From positions 81,790,019 through 81,854,018 of the forward strand of contig OY829327.1 in the NCBI GenBank assembly GCA_963691655.1: DNA of 64,000 bases. The letters are read 5' to 3'. Numbering within the stretch: the first letter of the stretch is position 1; each line of letters begins with the position of its first letter. This DNA comes from Toxonevra muliebris (taxonomy: Eukaryota > Arthropoda > Insecta > Diptera > Pallopteridae). Below are positions 46,268 through 57,187 of this stretch, in pieces. The translations under genes and the position numbers were made by a program. The notes under the pieces were generated by a model, which saw nothing but the letters and a program-made list of their open reading frames with translations, had not been told where the DNA came from and searched no databases.

Positions 46268-46471
46268 TTACCAGTAATAGTCGTTCATCGTTTTGATGAT
46301 TCGTACAAACTTCTCGTGGATTCGATTTCTTTGAAAAGATTTCAGTATTGGGCTACGCTTAATGGGATCAAAGGCGATGTCTGAGAATTCTGAACTAGCC
46401 ACTTTGACTTCATGATGAGAATTCACAGTGTCAGCGTTGACCACATTCCAATCAAAGGCCAGCTTGCCCAT
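46268..46471 (-). pseudogene. Possible RTE/CR1-type reverse transcriptase scrap
   Basis: The minus-strand open frame includes SDIAFDPIKRSPILKSFQRN followed by RIHEKFVRIIKTMND. This resembles the stretch starting at motif A in many non-LTR reverse transcriptases ('AFDSI.R..hW..Lr..GI..K.h.hI..mY'). It is short, lacks motifs B and C, and I know of no second copy in the window, so it may be coincidence. Confidence 0.4.
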
Positions 46472-47029
46472 AAATAAATTGAAAGCACAGCTCTCTATTT
46501 GATTTCACAACTGAAAATTTTGTACTAAAAAGGCGGTTGGGAAACAAAACATTGTTGGAACTAATTTCACAATTAATCTAAAGCTTGCTGACTTTAAGTG
46601 ATCAAGAATGGCCTTAATGATTTCCTTTGGCAAATTCTGGTCTTCATACAATAACCAATACTCGAATCCAAGCACTCAAATTAGTAACGTTTAGTATAAG
46701 TCACTAGTCAAAAGCGGATCACAAATCCAACGATAATAACGGTGAGCTGTAAAATACTGTAGCAGAAACTGTTTGGTCTTCGCAACAGCTAGACCTAAAA
46801 GAATTTTTCGAGGTAATCTTGAGTAAACTTGTTCTGGAACCAGTCAAAATAGATTTGATCTCATCATCGTATTGCTATAACAATCAAAAAACTTAAATAT
46901 CCATTGCACTGATGTTTTGTGAGGTATCAAAAAAGCACTACATATTTGCACTAAGATAGGTTAGAAGTGGTAGACAAATGACTCACATAGACCGTTCAAG
47001 GTCCATAGTGTTACTACAAACGCTCTGGA

Positions 47030-47462
47030 GGGAATATGAATTATGGGCTCTATCGATTAAAGTTTCTAGTTTGAAGGTACACGACGTTAGAGCCCAAACT
47101 GCTCTGAATATGATTGGTGTTGCTTAAACGGGCTATCGGTGTTGCTTAAACGGGCTATCGGGTAACCCTCTTAAAACTGGAGTTATTCTTTTCACCAGGA
47201 GGAGGAAAATTGATGGTATCGTTTTACGCGTACTCAGAGGAATATTGACTTGGAACTAACAGTTCTATCATTGCCATCCGATACAATGGCAACAGTTCCA
47301 GTTTTAAAACAGCGCTATACAATACAAATTCCAGAGGCCCAAACTTGGTTTTTGCCGGGACCTGGGCAGGGAGTTGGGGTGTTGGGAGACGAACACCAGA
47401 GCTCTCTAACACCGCAAGATCTGCTAAGATTTATTAATAAATCTGGTAAATTTAAAGAATAG
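47030..47462 (+). pseudogene. Non-LTR element with internal deletion: RT end joined to 3' end
   Basis: Reads VSSLKVHDVRAQTALNMIGV, then LSGNPLKTGVILFTRRRKID, the conserved 'LSVNPxKTExVLFTRKRK' segment after the polymerase core. After a gap it resumes at LTPQDLLRFINKSGKFKE with a stop at 47460-47462, identical in type to the end at 42470. The RNase H domain is therefore largely deleted. A 22-bp tandem duplication (47116-47159) lies inside. Upstream polymerase motifs are not legible. Confidence 0.7.
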
Positions 47463-47500
47463 CAAAAGGAAACACAGGACATAGTACAATGGACGTAAAG
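47381..47500 (+). repeat. Shared non-LTR 3' end, second copy (first at 42391-42500)
   Basis: From GTGTTGGGAGAC through CTCTAACACCGCARGATCTG to the tail CACAGGAYATAGTACAATG this matches 42391-42500 with few differences. It shows that two insertions of one non-LTR family lie 5 kb apart in the same orientation. Confidence 0.8.
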
Positions 47501-48347
47501 CTTGTCTGAGTGCTGTATACTTGAATACTTCTTTTGTCTGTTAGAAAAAAAAAAAAATTTTTTTTGAGGCAGGAAGCCCAGGATGTGTCCACTGCACTCT
47601 TCCGTGATTTTTAATAAATTTTGATAATGGCTCCATTGTTAATGAGATCTCTGATCTGCTTATCCGAGCTGCATACAACTCATGTATAGACACTCTGACG
47701 ACAGCTTCTTATTAATATCTATCGGTGTATTCAGGATACTAGTACAATTGTCCATGTTTAATATTTTCAAAATATCCATCAAGTAGCATTCTTAATCTAT
47801 CCAGAGCTTTTTATTCTAGCTATCGGAAGTAATGTTTATTCCAAATATGAAATTAGTCGGTTTTGATACAAATACAAAAACCCCCAAGCTTCCCTTACCA
47901 ATGAAAATCCCATAAACTTTAATCATTGGTCATGAATTTAAACAAATTTTAGAGAGACGAAAAAATTCAATTCTTTCCTTCGGAAATGTCTAAATCCTCC
48001 CCCCTCCCCCCCCCCCCCCCCCTTTTTTGCGGGCTTGTATTTCCATGAAAACTGATTATAAATCTACCACTTTCAAATATGTTGTTTACTTTCTATAGTT
48101 ATCTTTTTATGAAAATTATGGTGAGAACAATAGGTAAGTGATATTTAATCTTCAATTTATTCTCAAGAGTGCCAGTAATATTTCCGGCTGGGTATCACAA
48201 AAATATAAACAACAAATGCACACGTAACGAAGAGCAGAGTGTGAGTGTGTTTGTACATGTGTTTCTATATGTGTTTGAATATTTATTTCATTCTAATGAA
48301 ATTTTACTTAATGCTTATTAAAGTCTAAAAATATATACATACAATAG

Positions 48348-48501
48348 CGGACCAAGGAGGGAGAAGGGGTTTTGGGGTTAAAACGTGCCCCTTACCGATA
48401 AATATTTTCAGCATTTTAATCGTTTGTCATGAATCACAAAATTGTAATGCGGGGAAAAAATTAAAACCCCCCTTAGAAAATCTCTGGATTCGCTAGTGTA
48501 T
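48348..48501. mobile_element. Small hAT-like MITE, related to the one at 14.2 kb
   Basis: Starts TAGCGGACCAAGGAGGGAG and ends, read inward, CTAGCGAATCCAGAG. The interior has GGGGTTAAAACGTGCCCC near the left and GGGGAAAAAATTAAAACCCC near the right. End structure and size match the 164-bp element at 14196-14359. A further relative, with a 17-C run (48006-48022), probably lies at about 47870-48030. Confidence 0.45.
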
Positions 48502-49464
48502 GCATACACTGTAATATACGAGTATGTATGTATATATTTAAAAGGATGCACAGCAACATGTCAACATGTCGCAACTACAATAAATGTTTGATTTTTTGTT
48601 GTTGTTTTCGTTCATGTGTCATTATCTTGCTTTGTTTTTGTTATATTTGGTCTTGCTTTAGTTGTTGTTGTTGTTCTTAATAACAAAGGTGAAAATTATG
48701 ATAATTGCTTTTGTTATCAAGCGTGAGAGAGAGAATTTATTTAATTAAAATTGTGACTACATTTCAAATGTTACAAAATATGAGAAAGAAAAAGATAAAC
48801 AGTTGCCACCCTTAAGCGTTTCATAATAAATAGTTTTGTAAATGATAAAAGATTGTAACAGTATGAATTATTGACCATTATTATGTTAATTTCTCGTCTG
48901 ATTTAGTAGAAGGTATTATTTTGCATAGCTAAACAAACCAAACTTCAAACATTGAGTTAAATTTGCTATAGAATTTTCATAATGCTGATCAATGAATTAA
49001 ATTACATTGACTCACTTTCATGGGCTTAAGTCATAGAAGCAGAAGTAGATGAGAAGGACACATATCTTCATGATTGTAAATCAAGTGACTTTAGGTGTGC
49101 GTTGTCGAGTAAAAAATTATTGAGTTAATAATTAATTCTTCATATACATACATAGAATATAACTTCACTGTGCGACAGCAGTTTTAGTACAGCAGTCATT
49201 CAGAAGCGGTAAAATAGTCGTGAGCTCCGTTTATTCATAGCTAGTTCTGGGCTCAACCGATAAAACCTTTATTTAAAAGGATAGACTGTTAAGTCCAAAA
49301 AAATAGTGCACTTTAACAACTCCAATCAGTAAACTACATTCTATGCGAGAAAGCGAGAACAGTTCTACTGGATGAGCTCATCCATTTACTAAGTATTAGA
49401 GTTAGAAAAAACGTATTTTTCGTAAACTGAGTAATGGAAATAAAGTGATGATGAGATTTTACAG

Positions 49465-49580
49465 GGCTCTACATAATCTTGTTTTACAAGCTTGTCCGCC
49501 ACTTCATTTGTCATTATAGTATAATGTCCTGGGACCCAGCAGAATTGTAGCTTATTGCTGGTACTGAGGGTTTAAAGGGA
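49465..49580 (-). pseudogene. Non-LTR RNase H C-terminal scrap
   Basis: One minus-strand frame reads NKLQFCWVPGHYTIMTNEVA followed by DKLVKQDYVEPC. This is the RNase H block with the conserved His (WVPGH) and the last Asp (NEVADKL). Only about 38 codons remain with no neighbours recognised. Confidence 0.6.
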
Positions 49581-50189
49581 GTTGTATAATTTATTTACCG
49601 ATTTAGCTAATACATCCATTCATAAAATAAAGAAAAATCAAATGTAATAATACTATTAAAATAGAACCTGGGGGAAAATATAAAAAATATCTTCCCAAAG
49701 CGATATTGAGCTACAAAGCTCTTTATGTACTATCAAATGTGATAACAAAAAACCAAGCCAGTGAAAACAAATCAATATTATTTCACGAATTTTTCGAATG
49801 TTTTCTAGAGTAACCGCCTAATTTTGCCTTCCTGAATGTGGTCACGACAAAGCCAAGCAAACCAATATCTTTTGGTTGAAATAACGGAGGCAGATTTGCC
49901 GTTATACCATTCCTTTGCTTGAACGCTATTTTTCCATTTTTCCTCCATCAAAAAAAAAGTTTAAACAAAATCCGAAATTCATTTTTTTCCTTGATTAAAT
50001 GAATAATAAAAGTAGCGTTACTGTAGTTTGAGCAAGTGTACATGGAATGTCATGAAATTTTGACAGTATTTTAGTGAAGGTTGGTATCTATGGGAAGCAT
50101 GAGCATTTTTAGCTCATATCGCCATCTATAAGCCAAGCTAATGACTTTTCAGCCCATGTTTACTTACAAACCATAATTCAGGACATAAG

Positions 50190-50715
50190 CAGAACAAAAT
50201 TTGGAAAAAATTAAATCAATATTCAGAAAAAAATTTATTCTAAAAAATAATCAATTCAAAATCAGATAAAAAATTGTAATCAAAAAGTAAACTAAAAACA
50301 GACCAAAACTCTAGAGAAAAATTATATTAAGTTTCAAACCAAAAATCAGACTAAAACCATTCTGAAATTTAGATAAAAAATCAGGCAACAAATTGGACTA
50401 AAATCGGAAAACTCAGCTCAAAAATCTAACCGAAAATCAGTCCACAGAAAGATTAAAATTCCGACAAAAACTCAGAAGGAAATTCGTACCAAAAATCAGA
50501 TAAAAATTCAAATCATAATACAATTAAAATTTAGACCATGATACAAGTAAAATGCAGACCAGAAATCAGATTAAAACTGGAACAAAATTTGAACTAAAAC
50601 CCAGATTAAAAAGAGGCAACCTACTACTACTACACAACAGACCGAACTTTTCGTTCCAACAACGACAGACTAAAATTTGGAATACAACTCAGACCACAAA
50701 TTAAACCAATGTGAG
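50190..50715. repeat. Degenerate array in reverse orientation to 5.6-7.5 kb
   Basis: Plus-strand words such as AAAATCAGACTAAAA, AAATTTGAACTAAAACC and AAAAATCAGATAAAAATTC are the complement of the TTTTGGTCTGAATT-like units at 5625-7480. The plus strand is A+C rich here. Same degenerate minisatellite family, opposite orientation. Confidence 0.65.
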
Positions 50716-50999
50716 GTTACGTTTGGTTATGGCGGAGGCATTTACGCCTTGCTTACACTCGAAGGTCCGCATGCGTCTCAACCTATTTTACCATTTCTGA
50801 ACTAAGTCAATTGTTATTGCATTTGTCGTATTTGGAAAGGTAGAAATTTATGCAAAGGTGCTGCCTAAAATTTTCATTCTTAGTTGAAAACCAGTGTGGC
50901 CAACTTTTGTTTTTCAAAATCCGCTAAAATGAAGAAGAAAAACGCGTATTTTCTTTAAAAAAGCGCTAAATTTTTTCTTTATAAAACTTGTTGAACACA

Positions 51000-51180
51000 A
51001 ATTTTTTTATATACATCAGAATCGCGATAATTCGTAACCCGGTAATTCGAAAATCTCAATAATTCGTAGCAAACTGTTGGTCCCTTGAAAAAATCGCTTT
51101 AATTTGCAAAAATTCTACACATTTTAGTCACCTCGCTAATTCGTATTGTCTTTTTGAATACGAGGTCTGTTTAACCTCTT
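51000..51180. repeat. Cluster of TAATTCG words
   Basis: GATAATTCGTA, GGTAATTCGAA, AATAATTCGTA and GCTAATTCGTA occur within about 140 bp, followed by two AACCTCTTAT words. Such repeats are reminiscent of transposase-binding sites near the ends of pogo/Tigger-like elements, but no transposase is present. Confidence 0.45.
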
Positions 51181-51351
51181 ATAAATCGAAATTGGTTGCT
51201 GACAACCTCTTATTATGAAAAAATTTTTCTTATTTTAACGTCGTTAACCCTGGGATTGTATATCACAATAATGTTCAAAAACTTAAGTATAATGGGAGAT
51301 ACGGTTTCCATTTTATATGAGTTTTCTTTAAAATACGGATGCTGGATTGTA

Positions 51352-52623
51352 CAGGGTGACAATCGTAAAGTGACGCACACATTTCAGCAGTTATTTTCAA
51401 AAGGACGTACTTCCATTAAGTACAATTTAGTGGTAACATTGCTGAATATATAAGCATTCATTTGAACCCCACCTCATTCAATATAACCTCCTTTAGCCTG
51501 CACACATGCCTTCAATCGATCCGGAAATCGTAGGACTGTTCGCCGCAGGACTTCCTGATCAATTTCAGTCCAGGCTTTCTCTAATGAATTTGTCAGCGAC
51601 TCCAGACTGTGGTGTTGAGATGCACAAGCCTTACTCTCTAAAATACTCCAAATAGAGTAGTCCATTGGATTCAAGTCTGGGGAGTATGGTGGCCATTCTT
51701 GAGATGTTATGAATCCAAATTGTCTTTTATCCATGTTTGCGTTAATTTTGCCATGTGGAAAGGTGCAGAATCTTGCTGGAAAGTCCAGTTTTCATTTTCA
51801 AATGTATCTTGGGCCCAGGGAGAACATGTTCATTTAAAATGCTCCGATAAACAACCTGGTCAATTTTAACACCCTCTTCTGCCATTAGCGGAAACTCCAG
51901 CCCACACCATAACGGAAGCTGGCTTTTGAACTCGGCCAACAGTCCTATTTTGTTGCGATGATGATGTTAGGCCACATTCGGTCATTTTGCGCATTGAAAT
52001 GTTGTTCAACCGTGCAAATTTTTTCATCTGTAAACAAGATATTTTCAACATTTTTTAACACGGAGGAGCGTAGCAACGCCTTGCATCTTTGCAGTCGCAA
52101 ATCTTTCTTTTTTTGTGTTAGATCTTGAGCTTTTCGGAGCTTGTACGGCTTAAGATTAAGCTTTGATTTTGCAATGATTCGCACTGTTTCACGGTTTACT
52201 CCCACTTCCTTAGCGATTTTTCTCATTGAGCGCCTTGGATTTCGCTTGATTCGTTTACGAATTTTTTCTGTTAAACCAGTAGTGGCAACTGTTGAAAATT
52301 TTCCCCGGTCTCTATCTCCAAAACCCCCAGTTTCATTATGTCGAATTATAGCTCGGTCTACCGTACGACTTGACAAATTTAAAGCCTTTGCAATTTGACG
52401 GCTACTATAATTTGCCAAATGAAATTTCATAATTTCACGACGAATATTTTCCTTGTCCATTTTTATGGAAATTTCAAAATGTAATAACAAAATAACAAAA
52501 ATTCAAATGAAATTAAAAGCAAAGCCAATGATGAATGAATTTGCTTTTTAAAATAAAGTTAAGTTAAATGGCAAAGCTTGCTGCAGAGTATTAAAATTGC
52601 GTCACTTTACAATTGTCATCCTG
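51352..52623 (-). mobile_element. Complete-ended Tc1/mariner element (DD37D type)
   Basis: 26-bp terminal inverted repeats with two differences: CAGGGTGACAATCGTAAAGT at 51352 and, inward from the right end 52623, CAGGATGACAATTGTAAAGT. TA lies outside both ends (51350-51351 and 52624-52625). Length 1272 bp, containing one broken transposase on the minus strand. Confidence 0.9.
51474..52460 (-). pseudogene. DD37D-type transposase, inactivated
   Basis: The start at 52460 (MDKENIRREIMKFHLANYSS) is preferred because the upstream ATG lies in AT-rich leader. The first helix-turn-helix (QIAKALNLSSRTVDRAII) and second (RKIAKEVGVNRETVRIIAKS) are intact, and ILFTDEKICTVEQHFNAQND gives the first catalytic Asp. 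The frame breaks near 51945; other frames continue QQDSAPFH (second Asp) and, after a one-base slip near 51722, WPPYSPDLNPMDYSIW with the third Asp. The end reads FPDRLKACVQAKGGYIE. About 36 residues separate the last two Asp residues across the slip, which fits the DD37D group within error. Dead by at least two frameshifts. Confidence 0.85.
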
Positions 52624-52625
52624 TA

Positions 52626-54137
52626 TACATGCAGTGTCATCGCCGTTAATTGGCTTTTCTATAATTCCTAGTTATAAAGGTTATAGTAGGTATTTTACCC
52701 CATTGAAAATTTTTTGGAAAATTTGTTTTTTTGTAAACGTTATCAATTAAACCCAGAATCAGTTAAAAATAAAAAGACTTCACATACATGTTATATTTTG
52801 CGTAAACTATCTCATAATCTCCTTGGATTAAACTTAAAGTTCATTCTCAATTCTTTAACCAATATACTTATTTACTAACTTTACATACATACACATATAT
52901 ACCTTCATTATAAATTTTTAATCTATTTTCAAATCATACCCTCATGCCAAATAAAAAAAACAAAACTGTCAACTTTCTCATTTGACACTTTTTTTCTGCA
53001 CTTTGAAATCTGCCAAAAATCTCCCCAACACTTTTGAACGCAACATTTTATTTACAAAAAATCTGCACTCTTAGGTTTTTCTTTTTCTTTGCATAATTCA
53101 TGGAGTTTATTTTCATTTCATTCATTCTTGTCTCAGCGTGTTGCAGTTTTTCTTTAACGTTTTCTTTTTTACTTACCATTTTCCACTTAATTTTCTTTTT
53201 AAAATTTTTTATTAAATAATCCAACTTGATTTTTACTGCAGCATTAGTAGCAGCAGCAGTTACTACAGTACCGGCAACAGCAGTTGCAGCTGTCGTTTCT
53301 GCAGTTGCACGGAAATTGACTTGACGCTTGAAGACGCTGCGAGAGAGTTGAATTCAAATGCTTCAGGTACTTTGGCCTCTATTTAAAATGTAACCTTTTA
53401 TATTCGTCTTCAGCTTGAAGTTTGCAAGGATTCGTTACTGCTGCATGCTGGTTGCTTGCTTTTTGAGTTGATTTTTATTTCGTTTTTCCTTGTTTTGTTT
53501 TTTAAAGAAAATCTTTTGATTTTGTTGCAAGTTTTTTTTTTCTCCCTTTCTACTGCTGTGAAGTTTTAAGTGTTTTGTATGCGCATGAAACCGTGTAAAG
53601 TTTTTGCTTTTAACTGTTGTTGTAATTTTATTTTAGCACCATAAATAAAAAAGTAACAATATGTAGGTGCTGCATATGGTTTTTATATACTGTGTATGTT
53701 TGTTTACATCTGTGTGTTTTTCGCTGTATGTTTGTGTTTTTTAAATAAAACTTTGAAATGAATGAGTCAATAGTTTTAAAGAAAAGCAGCAGGAAAGCAT
53801 AGTGAAGTTTTGTTTTTTTTTGTTGTAAATTGTAAATAAGATTTACTCCCATAAAATTTGTTTAGTTAAAGAAATGCGTTAGAAAAGTTTTATTTGTAGT
53901 TTTAAAAGTTTTGATTAGTATGTATGATATGAATAAAAAAATCGGTTTAACCCTATAGAGAACAATCACTTCATTAATACTTACAATGACTTGGATGATT
54001 ATAGGGCATTGCTGTGTTTGAAGACATCGAGAAAGATTGGGATTTCCATATGGGAATCACTCCAGAAGCTATAGTTAAAACAGTAAGCTGTAATTCATCT
54101 TACCTGCTCTGATATTCAGATTACACATTTATTCAAC
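52626..54137. other. Gene-free stretch
   Basis: No gene supported. A GCAGCA/GCTGC-rich patch at about 53235-53310 could encode Ala/Thr repeats in one frame, but has no start or context to call it coding. Confidence 0.5.
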
Positions 54138-54194
54138 TTAACCCTAGGATGAGCACCTGGGCCTACTTAAGCCCATTTTGAGTTTAAACACGTA

Positions 54195-55308
54195 AAGTGC
54201 GGTTCACGCCAAATTGGCACGCTTTGTTGTGGTCGCCCCTAGTCATAAGAACAACAAATTTTTTACTGAGATTTGCTTACAATACCGTTACCGTTAGTTG
54301 ATAAATTTTTCATATTAATTGATCGCAAGTTGGTGATTGTGTGCACAATGGAAGCTGCAAATAGAAAATTTATTGTGAACAAATTTATTGAAAATCCGTC
54401 GTGGTCTGGTTCAAAGATTGCGAAAGTGTTAAATATCTCCAAAAGAACGGTATGTAGAGTTATAAAACGATATAAAGAAACTCTTAGTGTTGAAAGAGCT
54501 AAAAAAGTTGTGAACAAAACGGGAACCACCATCATAAAATTAAAGGCAAAGATCTTGAGGTCCATCAAAAGCAATCCCGGACTATCGGATAGCGATCGTA
54601 CCAAAAAATTCAATACCAGCAAACGTACCGCTAGACGAATACGCATAAAAGCTGGGCTAAAGTGCCATCGTGCTATAAAATATCCAAATAGAACAGACAA
54701 ACAGAATTTGCTGGCCAAAAAACGTGCTCATCTTCTTTATAATAATGTTTTGACCAAATTCAATTCATCCATTATTGTGGATGACGAATCATACGTGAAA
54801 TTTGATCTTAAACAGCTTCCAGGTCAAAAATTTTATATGGCAACGAATTGTGGTAATGTACCCTCAAAATTCAAGTACATAAAAATGGATAAATTTGCAA
54901 AGAAAGCAATGGTGTGGCAGGCTATTTGCAGCTGTGGTCTCAAATCCAGGGCATTTGTGACATCTTCTTCTATGACGTCTGATATTTACATCAAAGAGTG
55001 CCTTTCGAAACGACTATTGCCATTTGTTCGTCACCACCATTCGCCAGTGAAGTTTTTGAATTCAATGTTACTAAAGTGGAACCAAATAGCCGCAAAAGTA
55101 TCCAGAGCGGATGTTTAAAGGTTGATGGGGTCCATTAAAAGGAATACCCGGAACTTTTTGCACAACAAATAAATTTAAATTTTTTAATATTATAGTATTA
55201 AAACACAATATTAAACTTATCATTTAATGCATTATTTGTTATTCTGAGTGTTCTGGTTAAAAAGATGCAGCAACTTTCCTGCGTGCCTAATTTGCGTGAA
55301 CCGCGCTT
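54195..55308 (+). mobile_element. Second DD37E-type Tc1-like element
   Basis: The left terminus AAGTGCGGTTCACGCCAAAT and the right, read inward, AAGCGCGGTTCACGCAAATT are inverted repeats of about 28 bp. About 1.1 kb long. The flanking TA cannot be placed unambiguously (TA at 54193-54194; CATA after the right end). Contains one transposase frame with an internal deletion. Confidence 0.75.
54348..55118 (+). CDS. DD37E-type transposase, open but internally deleted
   Basis: 256 codons from MEAANRKFIVNKFIENPSWS; the in-frame upstream ATG at 54273 lies in leader sequence and is less likely. It has a helix-turn-helix near residues 20-45 (GSKIAKVLNISKRTVCRVIK), a second one near 70-100, the first Asp in SIIVDDESYVKFDLKQLPGQ (about residues 140-160), then AMVWQAICSCG and YIKECLSKRLLPFV. 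Right after HHHSPVKF the segment with the second Asp and the Glu is missing, and it jumps to LLKWNQIAAKVSRADV. The stop there looks like a CAA-to-TAA change, since RLMGSIKRNTRNFL continues in frame. It resembles the 14.8-kb transposase but is a separate family. A DNA-binding protein without a complete active site; expression unknown. Confidence 0.75.
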   Translation: MEAANRKFIVNKFIENPSWSGSKIAKVLNISKRTVCRVIKRYKETLSVERAKKVVNKTGTTIIKLKAKILRSIKSNPGLSDSDRTKKFNTSKRTARRIRIKAGLKCHRAIKYPNRTDKQNLLAKKRAHLLYNNVLTKFNSSIIVDDESYVKFDLKQLPGQKFYMATNCGNVPSKFKYIKMDKFAKKAMVWQAICSCGLKSRAFVTSSSMTSDIYIKECLSKRLLPFVRHHHSPVKFLNSMLLKWNQIAAKVSRADV

Positions 55309-55427
55309 CATATCTTTTTGGTTTCTTGACGAATCGATCTGAAACTCCATGACTGCTTGCGCCAATGATTCCTGAGCACTGAGCAATTTGTTTCAATCGG
55401 AATAAGTTTATAGAACACAATTTTTTA

Positions 55428-55794
55428 GCATTAACAGCAAATATTTTTTAAAATATAAAAACAATACAAAATGATAAGTAATAAAGAATCTAGGTTTCAA
55501 TAAATGTATAAACAAAATTTAGTAAACCACGGCATTATAAAAAGTTTGCTTTGTACATTAGCCTTAGAAAGGCAACACTTTTTTTATCTATGTAAATAGC
55601 AAAAATGTTAAACAGAAAAAATCACTTATTTAATTCAATAAAAATGCATTGTTTCTTATATTTGTTAAATGCAGTCAGGCGTTCACATCTAATAAAATTT
55701 CAAATCGGAAGGAAGAAAAACTTAAAGCGCGGATAAAAGATGCAATTACAGCTGCGTATATGCGAACATATCGTGCCCGATGCATTGAGTAAAA
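55428..55794. repeat. Dispersed direct repeat, copy 2
   Basis: Direct counterpart of 40435-40814. Here it is followed without a gap by the piggyBac-like coding scrap, whereas copy 1 diverges after GAGTAAAA. Confidence 0.85.
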
Positions 55795-55796
55795 GA

Positions 55797-55940
55797 AAAA
55801 TGATTCAACTACGATTTGGTGCAATTGCAAAATATTTTTGCTATCACAACAACAAATATATACGATATGGAATAAAAATTTGCATTTGCAATGATGGAAG
55901 ACCATTTGCAATTTATAGTGAATTGGGCTATTATATATAA
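55797..55940 (+). pseudogene. piggyBac-like transposase scrap
   Basis: The plus strand reads FCYHNNKYIRYGIKICICND followed by GRPFAIYSELGYY. This fits the piggyBac block of the type 'Y.p.KP.kyGiK.....d..gy...f..Y.G' upstream of the first catalytic Asp. The frame stays open to a stop at 55938-55940. Short and without the Asp blocks, so the match is moderate. Its position inside a TTAA-bounded candidate element supports the call. Confidence 0.5.
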
Positions 55941-56202
55941 AAGATAATGATATCTAATAAATTTTTAAGTTTATAAAAGAATTGTTTTAGTTTGAATTAT
56001 TTACTTAGCATATAGATTATACATATGGCATTCAGTTGGTTTAACTGTTTACACATCAAATATCTTGCATGCCTTGCACACATCCATTGTTTTTTTTTTA
56101 TTGTCTCAACCTCTAAAGTAACCCACTGGGCCTAAATATACCCAGGTGTTTATTTTATGCATTCGTAAAATTTATAGCAAATTATTTTCAATTCTAGGTT
56201 TA

Positions 56203-57187
56203 TTTAGACGCAAAAAGTAATTTTGGGGTTTAAGGAAAATATATGTGTATATAAAAAAATGTATGTGTGTATGCGTAAATACATACACACACATACATAC
56301 AAATTATTGCCACATCTATGTGTTTCCCAAATGTAATCATAAACGGTTTTTCTGATCTTATTCAAATTTGGTGTAGAGATGCATTTGTATGTATGTTAAG
56401 TTGTGGGCTATAAAATGTGACCATATCTCAAAGTGGGCGTGGCATTTTCCCAAAAATCCAATATCTTCGAATATCATATCAAGCTAAAATAATAAAATTG
56501 TAATCCGCTAGTCCATGAACTGGTGAACAATGAAATATATAAAAAATAATCTCTTTGAATCATTCTAAGCAATTTCTGAATTAAAATTTATAAGTATGTT
56601 GAACATAAGTATGTAGTCAAAAGTGGTTCTTAAAAATATTTTTCATATTGAATTTAATTAAAAATTAGTTAATAGTTTCAAATTGAGAAACGTTATTAAT
56701 TTCAATTAATACCATATTTCAATAAAAAAAAAAACATTTTTGGATTTTAAAATGCAAAATTTTAAACTAAAATTAAAAAAAAATTTTCAAGTTTATTTAA
56801 ACTTTGAACTCAAATTCAACAAAAACTCTCTAAACAAAAGGTCAATCCGAATTACCTCCAAACATCACCTATTATATCTAAATCACAACTAAAAAAACTT
56901 TCATTAATTAAAACTATATAGTTTTTCTAAATTTTGTAATTTAGCAAACACCTCATTTGCTGGTAATTCGGATCATCGATCCGAATTATATGCAAGTAGA
57001 AAAACGCATGCTGGTAATTCGGATCGATTTTAAAAGTCAATTTTTTTCTTAGTATGTTTTCTAAAATGGAGCTTATTTTTACCAAACTATAGCAGAATGT
57101 TTAATGAACAACACCCTATATAAATTATATAAATATACTTACCAGCACAAAAGTTATTATTGTTATAAAATTTGTGGGTTTCTCAGA
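56203..57187. other. Gene-free stretch with GGTAATTCGGATC words
   Basis: No gene. TGCTGGTAATTCGGATC occurs at about 56959 and 57009, and its complement-like AATCCGAATTACC near 56844. A perfect 11-bp inverted repeat (TAATTCGGATC) with a 3-base spacer lies at 56964-56988. A phrase AAAGTGGGCGTGGCA near 56431 is typical of dispersed fly repeats. Confidence 0.5.

Larger units (their letters stand above)
54142..56200 (+). mobile_element. Candidate piggyBac-like element with nested insertion
   Basis: Left: TTAA at 54138-54141 followed by CCCTAGGATGAGCACCTGGG and a GGGCCTACTTAAGCCC hairpin. Right: CTGGGCCTAAATATACCCAG (about 56128) and a decayed TTCTAGGTTTA near 56192-56202. The layout (TTAA, CCCT end, subterminal hairpin with CCTA loop) parallels the confirmed piggyBac-like element at 29532-31282. 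A piggyBac-like coding scrap lies at 55797-55940. A Tc1-like element (54195-55308) sits between. The right boundary is weak. Confidence 0.4.

Noticed and set aside
53235..53400. Ala/Thr-rich coding exon
   Set aside because: GCAGCA-type triplets give an open stretch, but there are no splice context, start, or conserved continuation that can be seen.
54263..54718. 151-codon minus-strand open frame
   Set aside because: Antisense shadow of the DD37E-type transposase frame on the plus strand.
55675..55911. 78-codon minus-strand open frame
   Set aside because: Opposite strand of the piggyBac-like fragment and of the 370-bp repeat; not independently supported.
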